Shown here: one piece after another, positions 45,900 through 56,157 of the stretch
Layout: the number at the start of each line of letters is the position of its first letter
How positions within the stretch are numbered: the stretch's first letter is position 1
Source: Anniella stebbinsi
Taxonomy: Eukaryota > Chordata > Lepidosauria > Squamata > Anniellidae
Direction of reading: 5' to 3'
Length of the DNA stretch: 64,000 bases
Assembly: GCA_029215795.1 (NCBI GenBank)
Contig: JARDYH010000004.1
Location: forward strand, 32,864,001-32,928,000
Notes under the pieces: generated by a model
Databases searched by the model: none
Seen by the model: only the letters and a program-made list of their open reading frames with translations
Told to the model about the DNA's origin: nothing
Made by a program: the position numbers and the translations under genes

Positions 45900-46395
45900 T
45901 GTGACGGAAGAGATGTCCCCACCCTCAGTTTATTTGCATTTACTTCTGTGTAAGGGAAAAGGTTGGGTCCACCTCCTGTGGGGGCTAATTAATGGGAAAT
46001 GCCATGTGCGCGGAGGACAAAGAGAAAGTTTTTAACCAATGGAATGTCGAATATAGTTTGTATAACCAATCAAATGGTGTATATTCTATAACTCACTCAT
46101 ATATGCATATCTTATCTTTGCACTTGAAACCTAATCCTTTGAGCACGAACCTATAATGTTCATTATTATTCGAATGTGATGACGCTAACCAATGAAGATA
46201 GTTGTTACTTTTGTAATCAAAGTTAATATAAGAGTGTGAAATCCTTTGTTCTGGGCGCTTCCGATTTGCTGGTGGCCAGAGCGCCGCTGCTGCAGCATGG
46301 GAAATAAAGGGTTAAATTGGATTCTCCAGTCTCCAAGTCTTTGATTGGAAGGAAGTTCTCAGAGGCCATTGACCTCTTGCCAGTTCAGGGACAAC
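45900..46395 (+). mobile_element. Retroviral LTR-like block
   Basis: Reads as a promoter-bearing LTR on the plus strand. It has three CCAAT boxes ('aaccaatgga' 46035, 'aaccaatcaa' 46063, 'aaccaatgaa' 46188), a TATA-like 'taatataagagtg' (46225), a GC-rich transcribed segment ('gggcgcttccgatttgctgg'), a polyadenylation signal 'aaataaagg' (46301) and an end ..GGGACAACA (46395). The 5' boundary is uncertain (TGTGACGG at 45900 or TGTGTAAGG at 45948) and no target duplication was found. No viral gene adjoins it. Confidence 0.6.
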
Positions 46396-46507
46396 ATCTA
46401 TGTGAACAGTTTCAATGGGAGCTGTACAACTTGTAGGCACCCCCCTCCCCCCCAATAGAGACCTGGATCACAGAAGAGGCCAAATCATTAAAGTTGCCCT
46501 AACCCCC

Positions 46508-46545
46508 TAGGGTAGCCATATGGAAAGGAGGACATGGCTAACCCT
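46508..46545. mobile_element. Foldback MITE family A, left-end fragment
   Basis: 'tagggtagccatatggaaag' then 'gaggacatggct' matches the left arm only. LINE sequence follows. Confidence 0.5.
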
Positions 46546-46915
46546 CTTTTGTATATGTTCAAGAGGGCAGGGCTCTGGGAAGAATTTACTCCAGTCAGCC
46601 AGAACTAGGCTGACGAGAGTTACCCAGAGGATCTTCTCTTCTACTGCTCCCAGACTGTGGAATGACCTGCCGGAGGAGATTCAACAAATTAGCAGTCTTC
46701 TGGAATTTAAGAGAGCCGTGAAGACTGCTCTCTTCTGGCAGGCATACCCAGTTGAATTTTAAGATGTTTTTAATAATGTATTTGTTTTTATCTGTTTTAA
46801 TGGTTTATCTATTTTCTGATTTTTATATTTATATTTATTGTTATTCCCCGCCTCGATCTGGATGGAGAGGCGGGTTAGAAATAAAATAAATAAAAAATAA
46901 TAAAATAAAAATTGA
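46546..46915 (+). mobile_element. LINE ORF2 C-terminus and 3' tail
   Basis: An open frame to 46762 encodes the recognisable end of a LINE ORF2: 'TRLTRVTQRIFSSTAPRLWN', then 'DLPEEIQQISSLLEFKRAVK', then 'TALFWQAYPVEF' and a stop. After it come a T-rich tail, 'ttattccccgcctcgatctg', and an (AATAAA)n terminus. 5' truncated, but better preserved than the other LINE pieces in the window. A similar 'gttccccgcctcgatccgtt' tail occurs at 57717 in gene B intron 2. Confidence 0.7.
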
Positions 46916-47359
46916 TTTGTCTTTATTTTTTAATCCAAATTCTGTTTGACCTGTATTTATTACTGTTAGCTACCTTGAGCACTATTTCTGGCAGAAAGGT
47001 GGGATAATTAATTAATTAATTAATATGGAAGCAGAGGAGAACAGACATATGGAATCTAAAAACAAATATAATACATCAGCGCTGTGCATATCAGCAGCAA
47101 GCCAACAGGAACTGTATGTACCTAAAGTTTAGAAACTGATTCCAAGTTTCAGTAGTGGAACAGGACTCAGAATTCCTGATTTCCAAAAAAGAAAATCAAA
47201 GCCTGTGTTTTGTTTTGTCTTGTTTTGTTTCGTCTGTCTTCCTTGTACTGGAATGTTTTGTTTGTTGCCTTTCAGTTGATGGCACTTAATGAACAGGCTT
47301 CTTTTAATTTCCTTTCCTGCAGAACCAACGGACAGAACTTTCTAATTTCTGAAACTTTC

Positions 47360-47460
47360 AGCCCAACCTACTTCACAGGGTTGTTGTGAGGATAAAATAG
47401 GGGGCCCTTGAGCTCCTGAGTGGAAAGGTGGAATATAAATGTTATACAACAAATAAATAA
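47360..47460 (-). mobile_element. MIR-like SINE fragment, antisense
   Basis: 'acctacttcacagggttgtt' then 'gtgaggataaaat' is the inverted MIR-like 'attttatcctcacaa' segment of 8500. It is followed by 'ggtggaatataaatgttata'. Confidence 0.5.
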
Positions 47461-48227
47461 GTTTGGCAAAATCTTGGGATACCAAATGTAAACATACTAC
47501 ATGAATGAGAGTTTTGAGGATAATTTTCAAAGACTTGTACCTCTGTATGTGGTGAAAATCTTGAACATAATATTAGCTGAGCACTCTAGACTGAAGCCAA
47601 TGAATCCCTTTACTCAGTAGACCCTAAAATGAGGGATAGTCATCCCAAAAAGGAATAGCCATGGAGAAAATGATGATGGAGGGCGGTCACTGAAAAGTCC
47701 CTATAGGATCCAATTTTACACTTTAAAAACTATGTTTTATCATTTATAGAGAGTTTTGGGATTTTGTGTAGGAAGGAGGTTTGGAATCTGATCTGTGACT
47801 TTATAAACATAGGAATATTTCTTTTCTTTTTCTTTTTTTGTAGAACATAAACGTTCTGAAACTAGGTTATATATCTTTTAAAAGAATAAGGTAACTTGAG
47901 ATGTCTGAAGGTTTATGGAGTTTCACTGGAAATAGATTTTTGTTTTCACTCAGATCTTTTAAAACTTGCATGTGTGCATTTCTGCAAAAACCTCAACTCT
48001 TGCTGTTGTAATGTGATTTTTTTTGCTTTTTTTAAAAAATCTTTGCTGCTAATTGTTTTCTGTCTCTGCTAGAAAGAAAACGTTTGGCCGCATTTTTATT
48101 GTTCTTTGTTATTTTAAATTATTGTACATGTATTTTTTAATATTGTATTTTGTCTGCTTTTGCTCTCTAACCTGTGCAGATAATATTTGTTGATGGTAGC
48201 TGTATTTATTATTATTAGTGGTAGTAT

Positions 48228-48252
48228 CATCATCATCGTCATCATCATCTTT
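48228..48252. repeat. (ATC)n microsatellite
   Basis: About eight ATC/GTC units. No gene recognised from 46.9 to 49.1 kb, apart from a family E MITE fragment at 48305-48400 ('aactgcaactcccatcattc' mirrored by 'gctgatgggagttgtagcc'). Confidence 0.75.
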
Positions 48253-49095
48253 ACACATTTGTGAATTAAAATACTGGGGGGGAGTTATAAGCAGGGTGGG
48301 AAAGTTGGATCTTTCTGAACTGCAACTCCCATCATTCCTCACTACTGGCTATGCTGACTAGGGCTGATGGGAGTTGTAGCCTAATAACATATGGAGACCC
48401 AGAACTTCCCTTCCCTGCACTAATATTTATTTATTAATTTATTTATTATATTTTTAATCCTCCCAATTATCTGATCAGATTACAAACAGCTAAAAGACTG
48501 TGCAATGCAAGTCATTAAAATAATACAATACTATACTATACTGTAAGAAAGTGAGGGTGTGTTACTGCATGCATCTTTTGCCTAGTCATGAACCACACTT
48601 TTCTGAAGTGCTTTGGCTGCTCATTCCTTAATAATCCTGCAGCATTGCAGTTGTGGGGTGGGAACATGGCAGGAGGGGAGCGTAGACTTTCCAGTGGCCA
48701 TTCAGCTCAGGCCCTCTGCCCTGCCATCCTGTACTCCAAGAAACCTGCTGTGGGCCTACAGTGCTCTTTTACTTTGCTGGTCTTGTGGCCATAAACTTCT
48801 TACCTACCACAGGCTTCAATCCACCACCAGAACACCCCTGGCCTCAACCTGAATCGGGTTCGCCACCGACTGATGGTGGAAACGCAGTGGTGACCTGGGA
48901 GCAGAGGAAAAAGTAGTGGTAAGTACTTGACTTTTTAAATGCGCAGTTTCGGGAAACAGCCCCGTGGTGGCTGCAAGTTGGCTGCTGTGTCATATAACCA
49001 ATGCAGCACCATTGCACACCCACCTTGGGGAGATTAGGGCTTATAGACAGCCCCCAAAACATATTAGGATTAGTCTTGTTGCCTCTGCTCACAAT

Positions 49096-49617
49096 GGCTG
49101 CATTCAGACTACACATTAGTCAATGGTGGGTTAAATAGCCAACTCAAGTTGGTTATTTTGTGGGTAATCCTACACAACTGTGGGTGGTTGGGGCTGGCAT
49201 TGAGTGGACTAATAGTCAACCCAGCATTTGACTGACACAGCCCCTGCCCCTCTCCCCACCCTCCCTCCTCCCTCAGTCCTCCCAGTTCTATCCCAGCAGC
49301 CTCTGCAAGTTGCACCAGTTGTAGCAGAGTGGCAGCCACTGCTTTGGTCGCTCTTGTCGCCTGCCTCTATGGGCTTGTGTTTTAACCCACTCACTGCACA
49401 CCATTAACCCACTCACCCCTCCACACAACACTTTAAACAACTGGCTTCGAGTTAAACAACTTGCAAGCCAGTTGTTTCTCTCAGGTGCTTATTTGGGCAG
49501 AATAGCATACCGTCAGTAGTTTGTGAGCGGCATGTTACCCTCCACACAACACAATAAGCAACACAACTGACAATTCCCCACCCTCTCTGTTGCTTAATGT
49601 GTTGTCTGAATGCAGCC
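49096..49617. mobile_element. MITE related to Harbinger-1, with target duplication
   Basis: 522 bp with exact inverted ends GGCTGCATTCAGAC and GTCTGAATGCAGCC, flanked by AAT on both sides (49093-49095 and 49618-49620). The end and following 'acacattagtc' parallel Harbinger-1 (GGCTCAATTCGGACGACACATTAATC). The interior is unrelated and has no intact gene. A non-autonomous PIF/Harbinger element. Confidence 0.75.
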
Positions 49618-49639
49618 AATGAGTATATAGATCTCTTTG

Positions 49640-50415
49640 TGGGGGTCATGTGTGTTGCCCTAGGGACCTTGTACCAATCTGTCACCCTTACCCAACACAA
49701 ATGGTATCTTATTATTTACAAGCTTGCTTCTTTTATCAACCATGCACTAGAGAAACCAGAGACAGAGGTCTTGTGGGGTGATGAAGCCTCCTTCCTGCCC
49801 AGTTGTTCTTTTTACTGTTGTTAAAGTTTTCTATATGGAGGGAAAGAGCTCATTTACCAAGACTAGATGTAACTTTTTGTCTCTGCCTCGGCTCCTGAGA
49901 GCTCTTAATTTCCAGCAATTTCCTCTCATCAAAAACTCTTTCTGAAACGGTGCAGCCCTTGCTGGGTGAGCCAATGTGCCTTTATTTCCTGTAATACTTC
50001 ATTAATCACGCAGGGGAGGCTTGTTGTGGAGAATTCTGATTGAAAGTCTGCGTGTTTGCTTGTGTGCTTCAAAACTTGAATTAATAGCTCAGCACCTTGG
50101 TGGAATAAAATAAAAATAAATGTTTTCAGAGAGGCTGAAAGCTTCTATATTGTTCATTATTGACTCTAATGATTACATACATTGACATCTCTGGACTTTA
50201 GGAAAGGGGCAAGCTGTGGTACTTGCTGCATCCTTTGAAAGTGGTTTTACATTTATCTTATGTGCTCTTACTTATAGACATTTATCAGTTGACCAATTGC
50301 TTCAGTTGCATAGGGGCTGTCTTCATGGCAACGCAATGGGAATCGCTTTCGCCTTTCTACACTTTATTTTGCTTTCGGCTCTGATCCGACAGGGTCCCAT
50401 GGAGTTGAAAACAGT
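49640..50415. other. Intergenic, no gene recognised; possible conserved non-coding DNA
   Basis: No repeat ends. The 49860-50100 part ('aatttccagcaatttcctct', 'acttcattaatcacgcaggg', 'cttgaattaatagctcagca') looks unlike the surrounding repeats and could be a conserved regulatory element; this is unproven. Confidence 0.3.
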
Positions 50416-50418
50416 GGA

Positions 50419-50855
50419 GGCCTCCTCCACACGGGGCGTTTAATGAGCCTTGAAGGCTCATTATAAATTTTACCTACACACGAGCGGAGCGCAAAACGGG
50501 CGTAGAGGCGCGTTATCTCCCGGATTATGCGCATTATCGAATGCGCGTTAAATAGCGACTTTTATTTTGCGGCGGGATGTAAAGCGCGTTATGACCATGT
50601 GTACAGTTTTTCAGAGAAGCGCATTTTCGGAGAGGTGTGAGCAGGTAGAGGGCGGGTTTTGACGAGATGGGCGGGGAGAGGGAAGGGATTTCCGGCGGGA
50701 GATTTGAAAAAAAGCCCTCAGGTTATGCGCAGCCGCGCGGGTGTGCTCACCCAACGGTTTGGCTGGAGGCGCAGGTGTGGTCGCGCGCCTATGCATATAA
50801 GCGCGTGCGCGCGATCCGACCGTTGACCTCATTTAACTTCGCGACGCCAGAGAGA
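50419..50855 (+). repeat. Left terminal inverted repeat of Harbinger-2 (about 437 bp)
   Basis: Homologous, inverted, to 61893-62527. Shared blocks from outside in: the 16-bp end; 'ttatgcgcattatcg'-type blocks; 'ccctcaggttatgcgca'; 'tatgcatataagcgcgtg'; 'gaccgttgacctcattta'; 'gcgacgccagaga'. The inner part therefore contains the core promoter of gene A. Confidence 0.75.
50791..50802 (+). promoter_or_regulatory. TATA-like element of gene A
   Basis: 'atgcatataagc' about 100 bp upstream of the gene A ATG at 50900. The same position in the inverted right-end repeat has 'atgcatacaag' upstream of the transposase ATG, so both genes appear driven by copies of one promoter. Confidence 0.55.
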
Positions 50856-50899
50856 CTGCATCCTGATTTATTTCCTCTACACCTTTTCCACCTACCGAA

Positions 50900-53800
50900 A
50901 TGGCTGCTCCAGGAAGGGGAGTTTCTTGGAAAAAGGCAGAGATTCTCGACCTTCTGGACATTTTTGGGGAGCAGAAAGTTCAAGCTCAACTGAATGCCAG
51001 CCATAGGAACCTCGATGCCTATGAATCCATTGCTCAGGAAATGCAAAGAAGGGGCCATATCCGTACAGCGAAGGAGTGCAGGACGAAGGCAAAGGCAATG
51101 AGGCAGGAATATCGCAGGGTCGTGAATCATAATTCACGATCAGGAAATGATGCTGCCACCTGCCCCTTTTTTGAGGAGCTTCATAGCATTTTTCGGGGGG
51201 ATGCTACTATTCAACCAAATCGCGTGGGCAGGAGTCTGAACATCCATCGTGTCCAAGCACCTGCTGCTGCTCCCCCAGTAAGTTCCCCCCTGGCTTTCCC
51301 GCTCTCAGAAGGCTCAGAAGAACTGTTCAGCAGTGAACTTCAAACAATAGATGTGGAGGACTACCTTGGAACGCCCTACTCTCCCGGAGGTACATTGATT
51401 GTAATTGCCATTTTTTAAAAAATCTCGTTCTTCCTTCTATTTCATGCCTATAGCTCACATCTGATGTTTTCCCCTTTTAGAATTGGAGACACCAGAAGAT
51501 ATTGGAAACGAAGAACCTGAAGGTATAGACTGTTTCTTTTGTTGGGTTGGGAAGACTCTTAACTTTACAACTTAATATTGTGTTCCATGGAATAAAAAAT
51601 TGTATTCTAAAATGGGGCAGGCAGATGCGGGTGAGCGGGTGGGGCAGGAGAGGGCAGGAGAGATCTCCTCTAGCTACCCAGCGTTTCTCTGGTCTCTCCA
51701 GGGCGGGGGGGAAAAAGGATAAGGGGCAGGCAGCCATTTTGAACAACCACCCCCATTTCAAAAGGAGGGAGGTTTGTGATTGTGCCTATTGATGAAACCT
51801 CCTAAAAGCTCTTCTTTTTCTGCCACGGCAGGAGCCTACAGAAGCAGCAGTACCACCAGTGCATCGGAATCCATTGAGCAAGCAGATTTGAGGGCCAGAA
51901 ATCTCCAGCAGCATCCTGCAGCAGCAGCACCGAGTAAGTACAGGCCTAGCTAATTTCTGAGGTCAGACATCATGGAAGGAAGGGAGTTCCCAATGATCTA
52001 GGCTGGGTTTATGGGGGGGGGAGGGGGAAAGGGGGGCATTGGACACAACATTGTGGTGCATGGGACCAGAAATTGTGGTCTATGGGAGGGATTCCCGCCT
52101 TTTTCTCTACAGCAGTTAAAGTTACATGAGCCCTGACCTCCTTTTCATGTGGTCAGCCTAGGCAGGCAGCCATTTTGAACACACAAACAACCCCCCCCTA
52201 TTTAAAATGGAGGTTTGTGATTGTGCCTATTGGAATGAAACCTCCTAATAGCTCTTCTTTTTCTTCCACGGCAGCCTACAGAAGCAGCAGTACCACCAGT
52301 GTGTCAGAAACCAGTGAGCACGCAGATTTGAGGGCCAGAAATCTCCAGCAGCATCCTGCAGCAGCACCGAGTAAGTATAGGGCTATGTCAATGAAACCTC
52401 CTAAAAGCTCATCTTTTTCTGCCATGGCAGGAGCCTCCAGAAGCAGCGGTACCACCAGTGCGTCAGAAACCAGTGAGCATGCAGATTTGAGGGCCAGAAA
52501 TCTCCAGCAGCATCCTGCACCAGCACCACCGTGTAAGTACTGGGCTAATTTCTGGGGTGCATGGGACCAGAAATTGTGGTCTATGGGAGGGATTTCAGCC
52601 TTTTTCTCTACAGCACTTAAAGTTACATGAGCCCTGACCTCCTTTTCATGTGGTCACTGTAGTATACTGCCTGCAACTTTAACTGTGGTGATGAAGAGGG
52701 AATTTCACCAGGTGCTGCATGCATACAAACGGCACCGGCTGAAATTCCTTTTTCTCTACAGCACTTAAAGTTACATGAGCCCTGACCTCCTTTTCATGTG
52801 GTCAGCCCTGACCTCCTTTTCATGTGGTCAGCCTAGGCAGGCAGCCATTTTGAACACACAAACAACCCCCCCTATTTAAAATGGAGGTTTGTGATTGTGC
52901 CTATTGGAATGAAACCTCCTAATAGCTCTTCTTTTTCTTCCACGGCAGCCTACAGAAGCAGCGGTTCCACCAGTGCGTCGGAAACCAGTGACCACGCAGA
53001 TTTGAGGGCCAGAAATCTCCAGCAGCATCCTGCACCAGCACCACCGTGTAAGTACTGGGCTAATTTCTGGGGTGCATGGGACCAGAAATTGTGGTCTATG
53101 GGAGGGATTTCAGCCTTTTTCTCTACAGCACTTAAAGTTACATGAGCCCTGACCTCCTTTTCATGTGGTCACTGTAGTATACTGCCTGCAACTTTAACTG
53201 TGGTGATGAAGAGGGAATTTCACCAGGTGCTGCATGCATACAAACGGCACCGGCTGAAATTCCTTTTTCTCTACAGCACTTAAAGTTACATGAGCCCTGA
53301 CCTCCTTTTCATGTGGTCACTGTAGTATACTGCCTGCAACTTTAACTGTGGTGATGAAGAGGGAATTTCACCAGGTGCTGCATGCATACAAACGGCACCG
53401 GCTGAAATTCCTTTTTCTCTACAGCACTTAAAGTTACATGAGCCCTGACCTCCTTTTCATGTGGTCACTGTAGTATACTGCCTGCAACTTTAACTGTGGT
53501 GATGAAGAGGGAATTTCACCAGGTGCTGCATGCATACAAACGGCACCGGCTGAAATTCCTTTTTCTCTACAGCACTTAAAGTTACATGAGCCCTGACCTC
53601 CTTTTCATGTGGTCAGCCCTGACCTCCTTTTCATGTGGTCAGCCTAGGCAGGCAGCCATTTTGAACACACAAACAACCCCCCCCCTATTTAAAATGGAGG
53701 TTTGTGATTGTGCCTATTGGAATGAAATCTCCTAATAGCTCTTCTTTTTCTTCCACGGCAGCCTACAGAAGCAGCGGTTACACCAGTGCGTCGGAAACCA

Positions 53801-54551
53801 GTGACCACGCAGATTTGAGGGCCAGAAATCTCCACCATCCTGCAGCAGGAGCGAGTAAGTACAGCCGATGTTATTTGCTTGATAAAGTTTCAGTCCTGCA
53901 ATTCTTATAAATGTGTGAAAGGACATTCTCATCTTCAGGATGAGGGTGCGAGAGAACCCATGGTACAGGCTGGACATGTAATAAATGATTTTTAAACACA
54001 CTAAACTTTGCCCTTTCCCTTCAGGTACAGATGAAGGAAGGAGACATCCCATCCAAAAGTCAGCACTCTCGCCTGCAACGCGCCTGGAAATGGCCAGAAA
54101 CAGAAGACCCCCACGCAGCAGGGACACAGACCGCATTCTGGAGCATGCCTCTGCACACAACGCAAACCTCTTGCAGATGCATGAGCAGATGTTGCAGAAA
54201 AATGACCAGATGTTGGACTATTTGAAAACAGAAGATGCAAGGGACCAAAGAAATCAAGATGCCCTTCTCAGAATTCTAGAAAGACAATGTGTCACGATGG
54301 AGAAGCTGGTGACGGTGGTGCAACAGGAAGAACCGGGAAGATCAACCCATACAGCCAACCCATCATCTACTAGCCATGGAAAACGCCAGCCAATAAAAAG
54401 ACGGTTGGCTATTGACAGTATGGAGGGGACCAGCTCTAAGCCAAATGACTTAGGTGGGAACTCAGGAGAGGGTGAGGGGAGAAAATTAGGGATGTGCACT
54501 GGATCGGACCCGATCCACGATCCGAGTCCGGTCCAGTGGGAAATCGGATAA
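50900..54551 (+). CDS. Gene A: SANT/Myb-domain protein with five repeated exons, C-terminus truncated
   Basis: Accessory DNA-binding protein of Harbinger-2. Predicted exons: 50900-51389, 51481-51522, five related exons (51832-51933, 52275-52370, 52431-52532, 52949-53047, 53762-53854), then from 54025. All introns are GT-AG and all junctions are phase 1, so any number of repeated exons keeps the frame. Residues about 8-98 form a SANT/trihelix domain ('GVSWKKAEILDLLDIFGEQK', 'RTAKECRTKAKAMRQEYRRV', 'TCPFFEELHSIF'), the type also found in ZSCAN20/29-like host proteins. The repeated exons encode 'ADLRARNLQQHPA'-type segments. The last exon encodes a coiled-coil-like Gln/Leu-rich region, then runs into the hAT-like element at 54487 and stops at 54551 after about 20 foreign residues, losing the original C-terminus. 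Exon calls are from splice signals only. Confidence 0.8.
51832..51933 (+). repeat. Gene A repeated exon, copy 1
   Basis: 102 bp between 'tgccacggcag' and 'gtaagtac'. Phase 1 at both ends. Encodes 'AYRSSSTTSASESIEQADLR', then 'ARNLQQHPAAAAP'. Confidence 0.75.
52275..52370 (+). repeat. Gene A repeated exon, copy 2
   Basis: 96 bp between 'ttccacggcag' and 'gtaagtat'. Differs from copy 1 by 'SVSETSEHADLR' and one Ala fewer. The frame is kept. Confidence 0.75.
52431..52532 (+). repeat. Gene A repeated exon, copy 3
   Basis: 102 bp between 'tgccatggcag' and 'gtaagtac'. Encodes 'ASRSSGTTSASETSEHADLR' and ends in 'PAPAPP'. Only about 60 bp of intron separate it from copy 2. Confidence 0.75.
52600..53640. 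repeat. 148-bp tandem array from a family A MITE in gene A introns
   Basis: The unit 'actgtagtatactgcctgca' to 'cctccttttcatgtggtc' contains half of a foldback family A element ('tgatgaagagggaatttcac', 'ctgctgcatgcatacaaa'-type). It occurs once in the intron before exon copy 4 (52660-52815) and three times at exactly 148-bp spacing before copy 5 (53171, 53319, 53467). Unequal exchange between units can explain the exon duplications. Confidence 0.8.
52949..53047 (+). repeat. Gene A repeated exon, copy 4
   Basis: 99 bp. Encodes 'YRSSGSTSASETSDHADLR' and ends 'PAPAPP' like copy 3. Its flanking introns match those of copies 3 and 5, showing that exon and intron duplicated together. Confidence 0.75.
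53762..53854 (+). repeat. Gene A repeated exon, copy 5
   Basis: 93 bp. Encodes 'YRSSGYTSASETSDHADLR' and a shortened end ('NLHHPAAGA'). Followed by the intron leading to the last exon at 54025. Confidence 0.75.
54025..54486 (+). other. Last exon of gene A up to the insertion
   Basis: Acceptor 'ttcccttcag' at 54024. Encodes a basic segment ('RNRRPPRSRDTDR'), a long helix with heptad-like Leu/Met/Gln ('NLLQMHEQMLQKNDQMLDYL', 'ALLRILERQ') and 'GKRQPIKRRLA'. The pre-insertion frame continues in 56311-56528. Confidence 0.75.
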
Positions 54552-54741
54552 ATTATCCGATTTCCGATCCCGCAGCTGGATCGGCCGATCCAATCCGAAC
54601 CGGTCCGAAAAAGCTCCGAACCGGTTCGGCGGATCGGCGGATCGGCGGGCGCCCACTGGCGCCCACCGCCGCTTCCATTGGCGGGCGCCAGCGGGCGCCC
54701 GCCGATGAAAGTGGACAGCGGGGGGGGGGAGGAGGGGGGCA

Positions 54742-55910
54742 CTTACCTTCTCGGCCCGGTGGCTCCCGTCCGGCGCCGGCGCCTACTACTACTAGCAGGC
54801 TCCGCGGCCTGCTCTAGGGTGGCGCGCCGGGTGATGTCATCACCCGGCGCGCTACTCTAGAGCAGGCCGCGGAGCCTGCTGGTAGTAGTAGGCGCCGGCG
54901 CCGGACGGGAGCCACCGGGCCGGGAAGGTAAGGAGGGGGTGCGTGGAGGGGAGGAGGGGGCGCGCGGAGGGGGGAGGGGGGAGGGGGGCCCTTACCTTTC
55001 CGGCCCGGCGGCTCCCGTCCGGCGCCGGCGCCTACTATTCCCAGCAGGCTCCGCGGCCTGCTCTAGGGTGGCGCGCCGGGTGATGTCATCACCCGGCGCG
55101 CTACTCTAGAGCAGGCCGCGGAGCCTGCTGGTAGTAGTAGGCGCCGGCGCCGGACGGGAGCCGCCGGGCCGGAAAGGTAAGGAGGGGGTGCGTGGAGGGG
55201 AGGAGGGGGCGCGCGGAGGGGGGAGGGGGGCCCTTACCTTTCCGGCCCGGCGGCTCCCGTCCGGCGCCGGCGCCTACTATTCCCAGCAGGCTCCGCGGCC
55301 TGCTCTAGGATGGCGCGCCGGGTGATGTCATCACCCGGCGCGCTACTCTAGAGCAGGCCGCGGAGCCTGCTGGAAGTAGTAGGCGCCGGCGCCGGACGGG
55401 AGCCGCCGGGCCGGAAAGGTAAGGAGGGGGTGCGTGGAGGGGAGGAGGGGGCGCGCGGAGGGGGGAGGGGGGCCCTTACCTTTCCGGCCCGGCGGCTCCC
55501 GTCCGGCGCCGGCGCCTACTATTCCCAGCAGGCTCCGCGGCCTGCTCTAGGATGGCGCGCCGGGTGATGTCATCACCCGGCGCACTACTCTAGAGCAGGC
55601 CGCGGAGCCTGCTGGAAGTAGTAGGCGCCGGCGCCGGACGGGAGCCGCCGGGCCGGAAAGGTAAGGAGGGGGTGCGTGGAGGGGAGGAGGGGGCGCGCGG
55701 AGGGGGGAGGGGGGAGGGGGGCCCTTACCTGCCCGGCCCGGCGGCTCCCGTCCGGCGCCGGCGCCTACTACTACCAGCAGGCTCCGCGGCCTGCTCCAGG
55801 GTGGCGCGCCGGGTGATGTCATCACCCGGCGCGCTACTCGAGAGTAGGCCGCGGAGCCCGCTGGTAGTAGCCGCCGGCGCCGGACGTGCCGAGAAGGTAA
55901 GTGGCGGGGA
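54742..55910. repeat. Palindromic GC-rich satellite array inside the hAT-like element
   Basis: Five units spaced 249, 242, 242 and 249 bp, judged by the central 'tgatgtcatca' at 54832, 55081, 55323, 55565 and 55814. Each unit is an inverted repeat about 170 bp long: 'ggctcccgtccggcgccggc', 'agcaggctccgcggcctgct' and 'ggcgcgccgggtgatgtcat' are mirrored after the centre. A purine-rich spacer ('ggaggggaggagggggcgcg') separates units. Confidence 0.9.
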
Positions 55911-56094
55911 AGGGGGCTTACCCCCCCCCCGGAGCCGTCCGCTTCTATCCGCTGGCGCCCGCGGGCGCCAGCGGATGGAAGCAGGCGGCCCCAGGGGGGG
56001 TAGGGAGCGCGGGGGAGGGGGTTTACCTGCCGGGGCCGTCCACAGCGGACGGCCCCGGGGGGGGGGAGGGAGTTAGGCCCCCCCTTACCCACCC

Positions 56095-56157
56095 GCCGCC
56101 ATTTTTTCCTCATAGACTTGCATTGCAATGCAAGTCTATGGGGAAAAAAATGGCGGC
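56095..56157. repeat. Near-perfect hairpin in the hAT-like element
   Basis: 'gccgccatttttt' and 'catagacttgcattg' are mirrored exactly by 'caatgcaagtctatg' and 'aaaaaaatggcggc', centred at about 56126. Strong cruciform/hairpin potential close to the right end. Confidence 0.8.
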
